Shown here: positions 9,813-18,405 of the stretch, in pieces
How positions within the stretch are numbered: the stretch's first letter is position 1
Layout of the letters: each line of letters begins with the position of its first letter
From: Thermocrispum agreste DSM 44070
Lineage (GTDB): Bacteria > Actinomycetota > Actinomycetes > Mycobacteriales > Pseudonocardiaceae
Assembly: GCF_000427905.1 (NCBI RefSeq)
Contig: NZ_ATYX01000010.1
Coordinates: 80,499-144,498, forward strand
Reading direction: 5' to 3'
DNA: 64,000 bases
Translations under genes and position numbers: made by a program
Notes under the pieces: generated by a model
Database searches by the model: none
Seen by the model: only the letters and a program-made list of their open reading frames with translations
Told to the model about the DNA's origin: nothing

Positions 9813-10661
9813 CTACGCCGTGCCGAGCCGGCGAAGCATCTCGACGTGGCCGTCGAGGTAGGGGGTGAAGTCCTGGACGCGGGCGAGTTCGATGCCTTCT
9901 CGCGGATAGCCCTGCATGCCGTGCAGCAGGACGCCCCGCCCGCCAATGGTGCGATACGCCCACCACTCGTCCTGGTGGGCCAGCAGGGAGAACTCACTCG
10001 CCTCGCCGTCGACCGTCACCACGAGGGTCCGCCACTGCCCCTCCGACCGCTCGAGCAGGTCGTCGAAGTCGTCATCACCCGACGCCGCGACCTCGACGAC
10101 CGCTTCGCCACGCGACACCGGCGTCCGGTACGTGATCACCTCGAGCTCCGGCTCCGCGGGGTCCTCGAGCCGATGGGTCAATCCCCAGCCGGCGAACTGG
10201 CGACCGTCGTCCTCCAACAGACCGAAATACCGCAGGCCCTGCCATTCCGGCTGCAGGCCGTAGATCGGCACATCGGCCTTGAGGTACGGCTTCACCTGGT
10301 CCAGCCGACGACGCAGGTAGGCACGTTCGGGTGAGATCGTCACGGCCTCGCGGAGGTCCCTTGCCGTGTTGCTGCGCGCTGCGGGCGAAGTCAATGCGGT
10401 CGCGGCGAACGCGATCGCGGTGACGACGAGCGCAGCGACCGGGAACGGCCACCATGGCCACGCGAACGCGAAGTACAGGGCGAGCCCCAGCACCAAGCCG
10501 ACAAGGCCGGCCACGACGTAGCTACGCCAGGTCGGGATGACACTGCGGTTCCACCGCACCGCGTCGACCACGCGCCGCGGAACGCCGAGCACCAGGCGCC
10601 ATGAGGCCTTCAACCCGAACGGGTAGGCCGTCCACTCGTACTCCGCTTGTTCGCGCTTCAC
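9813..10661 (-). CDS. membrane protein of unknown function
   Basis: A 282-residue protein not matched to a family. After about 45 residues (AEYEWTAYPFGLKASWRL) come two adjacent membrane segments around residues 48-95 (YVVAGLVGLVLGLALYFAFA and the following FPVAALVVTAIAFAATAL), then about 185 soluble residues rich in acidic and aromatic positions. GTG 10661 is the likely start; the longer upstream frame is Ser/Arg-rich and atypical. It is transcribed away from the WXG-type genes and may be an accessory of that group, which is inference from position only. Confidence 0.7.
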   Translation of the reverse strand: MKREQAEYEWTAYPFGLKASWRLVLGVPRRVVDAVRWNRSVIPTWRSYVVAGLVGLVLGLALYFAFAWPWWPFPVAALVVTAIAFAATALTSPAARSNTARDLREAVTISPERAYLRRRLDQVKPYLKADVPIYGLQPEWQGLRYFGLLEDDGRQFAGWGLTHRLEDPAEPELEVITYRTPVSRGEAVVEVAASGDDDFDDLLERSEGQWRTLVVTVDGEASEFSLLAHQDEWWAYRTIGGRGVLLHGMQGYPREGIELARVQDFTPYLDGHVEMLRRLGTA

Positions 10662-10848
10662 TCGTTCAGTATCCGAAGAATCGAACCGTCGTCCGACCGA
10701 TTTTTCCCCGCGTGACCGTGGCTGAACCACGCTGAGTCGACCCGGCCGGGATGTGATGAACCTGATGGGCTGACTTCGCCGGATTCGGTTGCACGCGCTT
10801 TCGCCGTGTGTTGTTCTCGCGCGCAGGGAGAACGAGGGGGTACTACCG

Positions 10849-11211
10849 ATGGCTGGCGGATTCAGCATCGATTTGTCCGAAGTACGCCATTTGGCACACA
10901 CCCTGGAGCACGCCGAGGAGCGCATGACCAGGGCCACCGATCGGCTGCGCGACGCCAGCTGCTCCGACCTGGGGCATCCCCGGCTGGACCGGGCGGCCGA
11001 GGCGTTCCAGGACGACTGGGAAGACGGCATCGACGAGATCGGCGACCTCACCGGGGACATCGTCGAAGGCCTGCGGAAGGCGATCCGGGTCTACCGCGAG
11101 CTGGACGAGAGCATCCGCGACACCTTTGGCGGGGGCCAGCAGGGCTACGTCGCAGGTGCCGGCCCGGACCCGGGCGACTCGATCATCGCCCGCCGGTTGG
11201 AGGGGGAGTGA
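10849..11211 (+). CDS. small type VII secretion-type protein (YxxxD signal)
   Basis: A 120-residue helical protein (MAGGFSIDLSEVRHLAHTLEHA...). Size, helical pattern and a C-terminal YRELD at Tyr82-Asp86, matching the YxxxD/E export signal of ESX/type VII substrates, suggest a WXG100-like partner, although the turn reads WEDG instead of WxG. Its stop overlaps the start of the next gene (TGATG), a typical arrangement for heterodimeric ESX-like pairs. ATG 10849 is preceded by a G-rich stretch. No secretion machinery (EccC and others) is in the window. Confidence 0.65.
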   Translation: MAGGFSIDLSEVRHLAHTLEHAEERMTRATDRLRDASCSDLGHPRLDRAAEAFQDDWEDGIDEIGDLTGDIVEGLRKAIRVYRELDESIRDTFGGGQQGYVAGAGPDPGDSIIARRLEGE

Positions 11212-12755
11212 TGGCGGAGCTGAATCCCATGTTCGATTCCACGTTCGGCTCCGACCCGGCACCCGGCAACATCGATCGGCCCGGGTTTCTCGCGCTCGGA
11301 TTCGACCCGGCACCCGGCAGCATCGAACGGATCAACACTCTGGCCGACTGCCTTTCGGACATCGCTCGCGATCTGGGCGAGGCGTACACGGACCTGAAGA
11401 ATCTGGGGAAATCGGAAGGAATCTGGACCGGGACGGCTGCGCAAGCCTTCGCGAACACCGTCGAAGAACTCCCGGAGTATCTGGACAAAGCGAACAGCTC
11501 CTTCAACGACGCGTCCTCGGCATTGTCCGGCTGGGCACAGGACCTCGGCGAGATGCAGCGGAAAGCGGCGTCGTTGGAGGCCGAGGCGGCGAAGGCGATG
11601 GCCAACCTCATCCGCGCGGAGGCGAATCCCGACCTCGGCCTGGTCGACCAGATCTTCGAACTCGGCCCGGAGCTGGAGAATGCGCAGCGACGGCTCTACG
11701 CCGCCCAGGCGGAGCTGGAAAGAGCCCGGGCGAACCTGGAGGACATCCGCCGCCGAGCCGAGCAACTGCGCGAACAGCACGACCACGAGGCGATCCGCGT
11801 GGCGGCCGCCCTCGACCGGGCACGGGAGATCGCCCCGGACCTGCCATGGATCGACGTCAGCGGCATCCTCGAGTCCATCGGAAACTTCTTCTCCGACATC
11901 GGCGACGCCATCGGAGACTTCCTCTCGGACGTCTCGGACGTACTGGCCAAGATCGGCGACTGCCTGTCGTTTCTCTCCGATGTCGCGGGCGCACTCGCCC
12001 TGGCCACGGCCTTCATCCCGGGCGTGAACGCGGTCACGGCCGCGGCAGCTGCCGGCCTCAGTGCCGCCGCTGCCGGAACGAGACTGCTCGCCAAGGCGGG
12101 AGGCGCGAACGTCTCCTGGGCCGACATCGGGATGGACGCGCTCGGCGCGTTCCCGGGCGGAAAACTCGGCAAGTTCGCCAAGCTCGGCAACACCGGCACG
12201 GCCGGCGCGAAGACGGTGAAGTGGGCCAACCGTGGCACCATCCGCCGAACCATCTCAGGCCTGCAAACCGCCGTGGAAGACGCGGTCGAGGACGCTGCCT
12301 ACACGGCCGTCAAGAACACCCTCCGAAAAGTCGGCTTGAAGAAGATCCAGCCCGCCGACTACTCGAACATCAATGACCTGGCACGAAACCTCAGCAAAGG
12401 GAAAGTATCTGAAATCATTCACGACACCGCGCGACAGTCGCACCTGGACAACGTCGCAAGCCTGAACAAGCACCTGAACCGGATAGGCATCAAGGCGAAC
12501 GTCAACCCTGACACCACAGCGGGAAGTCTTGTCGGCGCCACTTATGGAACGCTGAAAGACATGGCGATGGACGAAGTCAAAGACTTCGCCAAAGAAAAGA
12601 TCGAGGAACATGTGGTGGATCCCCTCAAAGAGAAATTCCAGGAGCACATCGTCGATCCACTCAAGAAAGAGCTCCGGGAACAGGTGGGCGACCCGATCCG
12701 AGACAGCCTGAGGGAGGCGCTTGACTCGCCTGACAACAAGGTGGAAAGAAGCTGA
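11211..12755 (+). CDS. WXG-domain protein, putative type VII secreted effector-like
   Basis: A 514-residue protein. Residues 1-190 are long amphipathic helices with a WTG turn (SEGIWTGTAAQAF), as in WXG100 and LXG N-terminal domains, and a coiled-coil stretch (about 130-200). Residues about 215-270 hold a glycine/alanine-rich hydrophobic segment, as in many polymorphic toxins. The C-terminus ends in repeated amphipathic units (EHVVDPLKEKFQEHIVDPLK). I recognise no toxin domain. N-terminally GFDPAPGS-type motifs repeat twice. It is translationally coupled to the YxxxD protein before it. Confidence 0.7.
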   Translation: MAELNPMFDSTFGSDPAPGNIDRPGFLALGFDPAPGSIERINTLADCLSDIARDLGEAYTDLKNLGKSEGIWTGTAAQAFANTVEELPEYLDKANSSFNDASSALSGWAQDLGEMQRKAASLEAEAAKAMANLIRAEANPDLGLVDQIFELGPELENAQRRLYAAQAELERARANLEDIRRRAEQLREQHDHEAIRVAAALDRAREIAPDLPWIDVSGILESIGNFFSDIGDAIGDFLSDVSDVLAKIGDCLSFLSDVAGALALATAFIPGVNAVTAAAAAGLSAAAAGTRLLAKAGGANVSWADIGMDALGAFPGGKLGKFAKLGNTGTAGAKTVKWANRGTIRRTISGLQTAVEDAVEDAAYTAVKNTLRKVGLKKIQPADYSNINDLARNLSKGKVSEIIHDTARQSHLDNVASLNKHLNRIGIKANVNPDTTAGSLVGATYGTLKDMAMDEVKDFAKEKIEEHVVDPLKEKFQEHIVDPLKKELREQVGDPIRDSLREALDSPDNKVERS

Positions 12756-12782
12756 CGGCACGATCGAGAACGGAACGATTGC

Positions 12783-13388
12783 ATGGAATCCGCCAGCTGT
12801 TCGGTGACGTTGCCGGCAGGTTTCGTCGAACTGCCGAGAGAACGTACCCCGTCGGTAGACCGGCTGATCCAGCTCGCCCACGAGTGGCAAGCGGCCCTCG
12901 GTGTCGAGAACCCCGCTGAACTCACCGAGGGGAGCGTGCAGACAGCAGCCATGCTCGCCGCGACCGGCGCGGCCGCGGGAGTGACCGGGTCGGCTCACGT
13001 CTCGGCGGCCATCTATCGCTCGCCGGAAGCTTCTCGGCCGGTCATGGTCCTGGTCAGCACGTATCTGGAAGAGACCGGCCATTCCGCTGTCACCGAGGCC
13101 CTGGAGTCGGTCGAGAAGCTTTCCGCGGCGAAGAAGTTCGACGACGTCCGACGGGTGACCCTGCCTGCCGGACAAGCCGTTCTGGTGGAGACAGCCCACT
13201 CGTCACGGCACGACACCCCGGCTGGCCCGGTGACGGTGACTTCCCGCAGCCTCAGCGCCTGGATCCCCTCCCCGAACCTGCCGCAGACCGCTGTGATCGA
13301 AGTCAGCAGCAACAACGCGGAGGACTGGGCCCACGTTTCCGGCCTGGCGAAAGAGATATTCCAGACGTTCTCCTGGGACGAGGAATGA
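12783..13388 (+). CDS. hypothetical protein downstream of the WXG protein
   Basis: A 201-residue protein of unknown family, 27 bases after the WXG protein gene and probably in its transcript. It is soluble, alternating beta/alpha by eye (VTLPAGFVELPRER at the start, FSWDEE at the end), with an alanine-rich helix near residues 55-75. Position suggests a secretion accessory or immunity-type role; nothing in the sequence proves it. Confidence 0.6.
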   Translation: MESASCSVTLPAGFVELPRERTPSVDRLIQLAHEWQAALGVENPAELTEGSVQTAAMLAATGAAAGVTGSAHVSAAIYRSPEASRPVMVLVSTYLEETGHSAVTEALESVEKLSAAKKFDDVRRVTLPAGQAVLVETAHSSRHDTPAGPVTVTSRSLSAWIPSPNLPQTAVIEVSSNNAEDWAHVSGLAKEIFQTFSWDEE

Positions 13389-13517
13389 CCACCACACGGC
13401 AACCACGAGAATCCGCCGGCCGACGCTCTTGCGGCATGGCGCGGAACGGGGTTTTCCCGTGACCGGTGGACCCGTCTCGTCATTGACGGCCGACCACATC
13501 GATCAGCAGACACAGCC

Positions 13518-14309
13518 ATGACCACCACGCAGCAACCACAGCGAGCCCGTCGACCGACGCTGTTCCGACCCGCCTTGAAGATCAAGGACCCGGCAAACGT
13601 CGAGTGGCAGGTCGAGTACCGCATCGCGCCCTGGCGACGCCTCATTCAGCCGATCGCGATCGTCTGGTGGGCGCCACGCCGCTACAGCGAGGTCACACCG
13701 AAGCGCCCAGCACCACCGCCCCCGGACAAGGGCGACACCCCAGCCAGCCGCAAGGACGACGAGGCAACCAAGGAGCCGAAGGAGGAGTCGTCGGACGACC
13801 TCAAGTCGATCTTGGTGGCCATCACCGTTGCCGCGCTGGTGGCCGTTCTGGCCTGCGTCTACGCTGCTTTCTTGATCGTCCTCACCGTGGTCGAAGGAAC
13901 CATCCGGTTCTCCCTCGCGCTGGTCGTCTCGATCTTCGCCGCCGTCGAGATCGTGATTCAGTGGGTCGTCGGTGCCATACGCATGCTCACACCGCACCGG
14001 CCAGGACGGGTCGACGTGCTCCGGACCGTGCCGGAGAACGAGTGCATCGCCACCCTTTGGGTCGTCACTACGCAGAGCAAACCCGAAGCACGCAACCTCA
14101 CCCAAGCACTGGCCGCCTACCTCATCCACCATGCACCTGTGGATCTGGTCGACGATCCGGGTGCGCGCAGCCTGATCGCCCACCATCATGGGTGGATCAC
14201 CGACAGGAAAACCGTGCACCTTGGCGGGGGAAAGGGATACGTCACTCTTGCCGGGAAGCTGGACCGCGACGGCACGCGAGCCTGGTTCTTGAGATCAAGA
14301 TCCATATGA
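13518..14309 (+). CDS. two-segment membrane protein of unknown function
   Basis: A 263-residue protein: a basic, proline-rich N-terminal part (RYSEVTPKRPAPPPPDKG), two membrane segments around residues 97-150 and a soluble C-terminal part. It was duplicated: a decayed copy starts immediately after it, overlapping its stop by ATGA. I know no family for it. It shares orientation with the type VII-type genes, so it may be part of the same accessory group. Confidence 0.6.
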   Translation: MTTTQQPQRARRPTLFRPALKIKDPANVEWQVEYRIAPWRRLIQPIAIVWWAPRRYSEVTPKRPAPPPPDKGDTPASRKDDEATKEPKEESSDDLKSILVAITVAALVAVLACVYAAFLIVLTVVEGTIRFSLALVVSIFAAVEIVIQWVVGAIRMLTPHRPGRVDVLRTVPENECIATLWVVTTQSKPEARNLTQALAAYLIHHAPVDLVDDPGARSLIAHHHGWITDRKTVHLGGGKGYVTLAGKLDRDGTRAWFLRSRSI

Positions 14310-15040
14310 GCCGACCGACGCTGTTACGGCCGACTCTGCGGGGCGAAATGGCAGATCGAACACCGCATCTCGCCATGGCAGCGGCGCACGCAGCCTTTGG
14401 CATCCTCTGGCTGAGGAACCGCCGCTACACCGAAGTCACCCCGAAACGGCCTGCACCGCGACCGGCATCGCCGGACGACAGCATGCGGGAGTACCCCTCC
14501 GGCTGGCGGCGCATCTCCTGAGACCGGCTGCCCGACGGGCGCAGCTGGGCACTGTTGCCGTTCGGCACCGTCTTGTTCGCGCTGTACCCGACTCTGGGGA
14601 TCGTGCTGCTCCTCCTCACCCTGGTGGAGCTGGCCATCCGGCTCGTGGTGATGGTCGTCCTGGCCGTCCTGCTCGGCTGCGAACTCCTCGTCCAGTGGAT
14701 CGTCGGGGCCATCCGCCGCCGATCGCCCGGGAAGCAGGGCCGGGTCGACGTGATCCGGCCATGCCGGAAAACAAGCACGTCGACACGCTTACCGTGGTGA
14801 CCACCCGCAGCGAAGCGGACGTCCGCCGGCTCACCCAAGAGCTCGCCGACCACCTCAAGGAACACACACCGGCTCAGCTTTCCGACGACCCGGCAGCGCT
14901 CGGCCTGATCACCCCGCCACAACGGGCAGATCACCGAGACGAAGACGATCCACCTCTCCTGCCGGAGAGAGCATCTGACCTTCGTCGGTCACCTGGACCG
15001 CTGGGATTCGCGCGAGTACTTCATCGACATCTTCAGCTGA
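14306..15040 (+). pseudogene. decayed tandem duplicate of the preceding membrane protein gene
   Basis: Pieces of this interval align in order to the gene at 13518-14309 but in changing frames: RPTLLRPTL from 14306, WQIEHRISPWQR in another frame near 14346, RRYTEVTPKRPAPRP back in the first, an in-frame TGA at 14519-14521, the membrane part ELLVQWIVGAIRR, MPENKHVDTLTVVTTRSEAD in a third frame from 14761, and HNGQITETKTIHL to FIDIFS with stop 15038-15040. At least four frame changes and one nonsense codon mark it as dead. Confidence 0.75.
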
Positions 15041-15053
15041 TCGCTGGGATGAC

Positions 15054-16385
15054 TCACGTCTTCGCCGGATCGCGCTGCTCCACAGCATCGGACGGCGGAG
15101 CGGAAGCAGCGGCGGCGGGAGTCCGGTAACGCCAGAAGCCGGGCACCCAGACGACGATCGCCACCGTCAAGAGCACAACCAGCACACCGCCGACGGCGCT
15201 GGCCATCGCGGGTCCGACGGCGGCGCCGCCCCAGCCGTGCACGAGGTCGGCCACCCGCGGGCCACCCGCGACCACCACGGTGAAAACGCCCTGCATGCGG
15301 CCGCGCATCTCGTCGGTGGCCTCGAGTTGCAGCATCGCGCTGCGATGGACCGCGCTCACCAGGTCCGCACCACCCCCGAGGGCAAGGAACACCACCGCCA
15401 GCCACAACGTGGGCGCGAGCCCGAAGCCCACCATCATCAGGCCCCAGGCGACGACCGCCACGGTGATGACCGCCCCGGCGCGGGCCATCCGGGAGAACCA
15501 GCCGGAGAACAGCCCGAACACCACCGAACCCAGCGGGATCGCGGCGAACAACCAGCCAAGCGCCGCCCCACCACCCGGCGGATCGCCGAAGGTGCGCTCG
15601 GCCATCTCCGGGAACAGCGCCCGCGGCATGCCTGCGACCATGGCCACGATGTCCACCAGGAACGACACCAGCAGCAGCTTGCGCGCAGCGAGGTAGCGCA
15701 GGCCGTCGGCGATGTCGCGAAGCCCGGCACGCCCGGTGGCCTCCGCGGCACGCGGCATGCGGGGGAGCTGCCAGACCATCACCGCGGCGATCGCCAACGC
15801 GATGGTGTCGATCAGGTAGAGCGTCGGCAGCCCGAGCACCGGGATGAGCGCACCGGCCAACAGCGGGCCGAAGACCATGCCGAACGTCGAGGTGGTGAAG
15901 TTCAGTGCGTTGGCGGTCGGCACCAGCTCGATGGGCACCAGGCGCGCGATCGCCGCCGAGCGTGTCGGCATGTTCACCGCCACGAACGACTGTTGCAGGC
16001 CGAGCAGCACGAGCACGACCGCGACCGAGTCGAGACGCCATGCCGCCTGCGCCCACAGCAAGGCAGAAGTCACCGCGATGCCGAGGTTGCTGACCAGCAT
16101 CACCGTGCGCCGGTCGACCGCGTCGGCGATCGCCCCGCCCCACAACCCGAACACCAGGAGCGGAACCAGCCCGACGCCGCCCGCGACCCCGACCCAGCCG
16201 GACGACTGGGTGATGTCGTAGATCTGCTTCGGCACCGCGACCGCGGTCAGCTGGCTGCCGACGGCGGTCGCCACGGTGGAGAACCACAGCCAGCGAAACT
16301 GCGGTACGCGCAGCGGCCGGGTGTCGATCACCGCCCGGGCCAGCGCAGAGCGCACCCGGGACACACGCCGGGTGCCCGTCGCCAT
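15054..16385 (-). CDS. MFS transporter (EntS-like, MFS_3 type)
   Basis: A 443-residue, 12-segment major facilitator. N-terminal RVPQFRWLWFSTVATAVGSQLTAVAVPKQIYDIT and the loop GGAIADAVDRRTVMLVSN are typical of the MFS_3/EntS group, which includes siderophore and drug exporters. It ends 13 bases from the decayed duplicate on the opposite strand. Substrate unknown. ATG 16385 is the only sensible start. Confidence 0.85.
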   Translation of the reverse strand: MATGTRRVSRVRSALARAVIDTRPLRVPQFRWLWFSTVATAVGSQLTAVAVPKQIYDITQSSGWVGVAGGVGLVPLLVFGLWGGAIADAVDRRTVMLVSNLGIAVTSALLWAQAAWRLDSVAVVLVLLGLQQSFVAVNMPTRSAAIARLVPIELVPTANALNFTTSTFGMVFGPLLAGALIPVLGLPTLYLIDTIALAIAAVMVWQLPRMPRAAEATGRAGLRDIADGLRYLAARKLLLVSFLVDIVAMVAGMPRALFPEMAERTFGDPPGGGAALGWLFAAIPLGSVVFGLFSGWFSRMARAGAVITVAVVAWGLMMVGFGLAPTLWLAVVFLALGGGADLVSAVHRSAMLQLEATDEMRGRMQGVFTVVVAGGPRVADLVHGWGGAAVGPAMASAVGGVLVVLLTVAIVVWVPGFWRYRTPAAAASAPPSDAVEQRDPAKT

Positions 16386-16423
16386 AATCGTTAGGCTAGC
16401 TCACGGTCTGCTCGATGCCCCAC

Positions 16424-16679
16424 TCACGTGACCGAGGCCTGCACCACATCCGCGGTTGCCTGGTTGGCCTTCTGCACCAAGTCCGAGACTTCAGCGGTCG
16501 ATCGTCAGCACTGCGCTCCTCCTTGCTCCAGCCACCCGGGCAGGACCGGCTGATCCCACGGACGGTGTCCTTGCACCGAACCGGTGACGTCACCGAGGTG
16601 ACGCTGCCTTCCCACGACACCATCAGCAGCTGCACGCGGGTCACGTCAGTTCGGGCTTCTCGCCGAAGTCGACGTACAC
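16424..16679 (-). pseudogene. remnants of a small protein gene
   Basis: On the minus strand three protein-like pieces follow one another in different frames: VYVDFGEKPELT ending in TGA at 16646-16648, then RVQLLMVSWEGSVTSVTSPV with SCPGGWSKEERSA, then EVSDLVQKANQATADVVQAS ending at TGA 16424-16426. This looks like one short gene broken by indels. I cannot assign a family. Confidence 0.35.
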
Positions 16680-16706
16680 AGGAAGCAGCCGGGTAATCCT
16701 GCAACT

Positions 16707-17784
16707 GTGAAGTTCTCGCCCATCGACGCCGTCATCATCTGGGGCGGCTACGCGCTTGCGCTCGGGTTGCTGCTGGCGTCCCGGATCCGGCCCCGTCGAC
16801 GCAAGAGATCTTCCTCAGCATCAGCGGGTTCGCCGCGACGACGGCCACCGTGTACATGCTCACCTACGGAACGTTCGCGGACCGTGGGCGTGGCTCACTC
16901 CCCATCCCGACGGCCGGCATCGTGGTTGGTTCGTCCGGCACCAGCAGCAGAAGCTCTAGATGAGCCGCTGGGCAGGCAAGACCGGTGTCGTGGCGCAGAA
17001 CGGCGAAGGACAGCCTCGAGCTTCGGCCTGCTGCCATCCCCGCAGGGATCGTCCGTCATGACGATCCCCGGGCCGCCTTCGAACTCGCGGTCGAAACCGA
17101 GCGTTTCGGCCACCCCGTCCCCGGGATTCAGTTCGTGGACGGTATGACCAAGACCACGCCGACCTACCGGTTGTCCCGGTTTCGGTATTGGGAACAGGTC
17201 CGGCATTGGATCCAAATGCCGTGTCCGCGGTGATGATCCGACCGGACTTCAGCTCGCTCGCCGCGAGCCGCCGCCACATGGCGTACATGAAGCCACGCGA
17301 GGTATCCGCGCTCGACCCCGACGAGCTGGAGCGGGTTCCCGGATTCCGGCACCTGGTCGCCGCGGAAGACCCCGAATTCACCCGCGCCGCCATCACTCCG
17401 GAGGTCCACCGAGTGTTCATGACCGACCCGTGGCTGCGCGTCCGGCACTTCCTCATCTACCGAGGGGTGCTGTGGGTCAGGCGAGCGGCGAGGCTGACCG
17501 TGGCCGACATGCGGATGAGCATCGGGAGCCCGATCCGCTTGGCCGCGACCATCCCGGCCGAAGCGTGGCGGACGTTCACGCCACCGCTGGAGGCGGAACG
17601 CTTCCTGGCGCGGGTGCGCTCCCCTCCCGCACCACGGGGTCCCGCTCCACGGGGTCGGCCCCGACGGCCGCCCGGAGCCGCCATCGTCGCGCTGACCTGC
17701 GCCGTTACACCTGTGCGACGGGAAACACCGAATCGGCTGATGTTTGCCACCGAAGCGTCATGGTCGCGCGTCTCATCCGTGTAG
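16707..17784 (+). pseudogene. remnants of a membrane protein gene before the SsgA-like gene
   Basis: From GTG 16707 a membrane-like start (VIIWGGYALALGLLLASRIR) continues in another frame as EIFLSISGFAATTATVYMLT, then in a further frame (RAAFELAVETERFGHPVPG ... RLSRFRYWEQ, about 17040-17190), and finally as an open frame from 17188 with MIRPDFSSLAASRRHMAYM and PEVHRVFMTDPWLRVRHFL. The order is consistent with one gene of about 300 codons carrying several frameshifts; two adjacent broken genes are also possible. Past about 17620 the frame looks random. Confidence 0.4.
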
Positions 17785-17826
17785 CCAGCAAGAAGCCTGC
17801 ACGAAGAAGAAACAGGAGGCGCGACG

Positions 17827-18231
17827 ATGCCCGCCAACTCCGTGCGACAGGACCGGTACATCAACCTGCTCAGCGAGCACACCCCGGTGCTCTCCCGGTG
17901 GTCCTACCGTGCCGACGAGCCGTATTCGGTCACCGTCGCCTTCCAAGCGGGCCAGGACCGCTGGGTCGAATGGGTCTTCGCCCGCGACCTGCTCATCGCG
18001 GGGCTGCACGGCCCCGCGGGCATCGGCGACGTGCGGTTCGTTCCGTTCGAGGACGAAGGGGACAAGCTGCTGCTGATGCAGGTCGAGTCCGACCAGGGCC
18101 GCGCCTCGTGGTTCCTCGACCGCACCGAGGCCGAGGAGTTCGTCGAGATGACGCTGCAGCTGGTGCCGGAAGGCCGCGAGGAAGAGTTCTTCGACATCGA
18201 CGCGCTGCTGGCCCAGATCACCGACGTCTGA
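17827..18231 (+). CDS. SsgA-like sporulation/cell-division regulator (SALP)
   Basis: A 134-residue protein with the SALP core: DEPYSVTVAFQAG, WVEWVFARDLLIAGLHGPAG, GDVRF, and a C-terminal FFDIDALLAQITDV. SsgA/SsgB-type proteins help localise division and cell-wall remodelling in morphologically complex actinomycetes. ATG 17827 follows AGGAGG by seven bases. It stands alone after gene debris and before a convergent transporter gene. Which SALP subgroup it belongs to cannot be settled by eye. Confidence 0.88.
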   Translation: MPANSVRQDRYINLLSEHTPVLSRWSYRADEPYSVTVAFQAGQDRWVEWVFARDLLIAGLHGPAGIGDVRFVPFEDEGDKLLLMQVESDQGRASWFLDRTEAEEFVEMTLQLVPEGREEEFFDIDALLAQITDV

Positions 18232-18355
18232 CACCGGGCGAGCCGCACTCGTGACGGCCGGACCTCGGTCCGGGCAGCCGACGACCCGTCATCCGAACCG
18301 ACCGGGCCTGCACGGCTCCGCTACACCGTCCGGTGACGACCACCCGGCACACCAC

Positions 18356-18386
18356 GACCCCGGGACACCTCCCGACTCCCGGGGTC
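18356..18386. terminator. hairpin between convergent SsgA-like and transporter genes
   Basis: GACCCCGGGA (18356-18365) and TCCCGGGGTC (18377-18386) form a perfect 10-bp stem with an 11-base loop between the two convergent 3' ends. No T-run on either side. Confidence 0.5.
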
Positions 18387-18405
18387 CGGTGACAGGACAC
18401 TGCGC

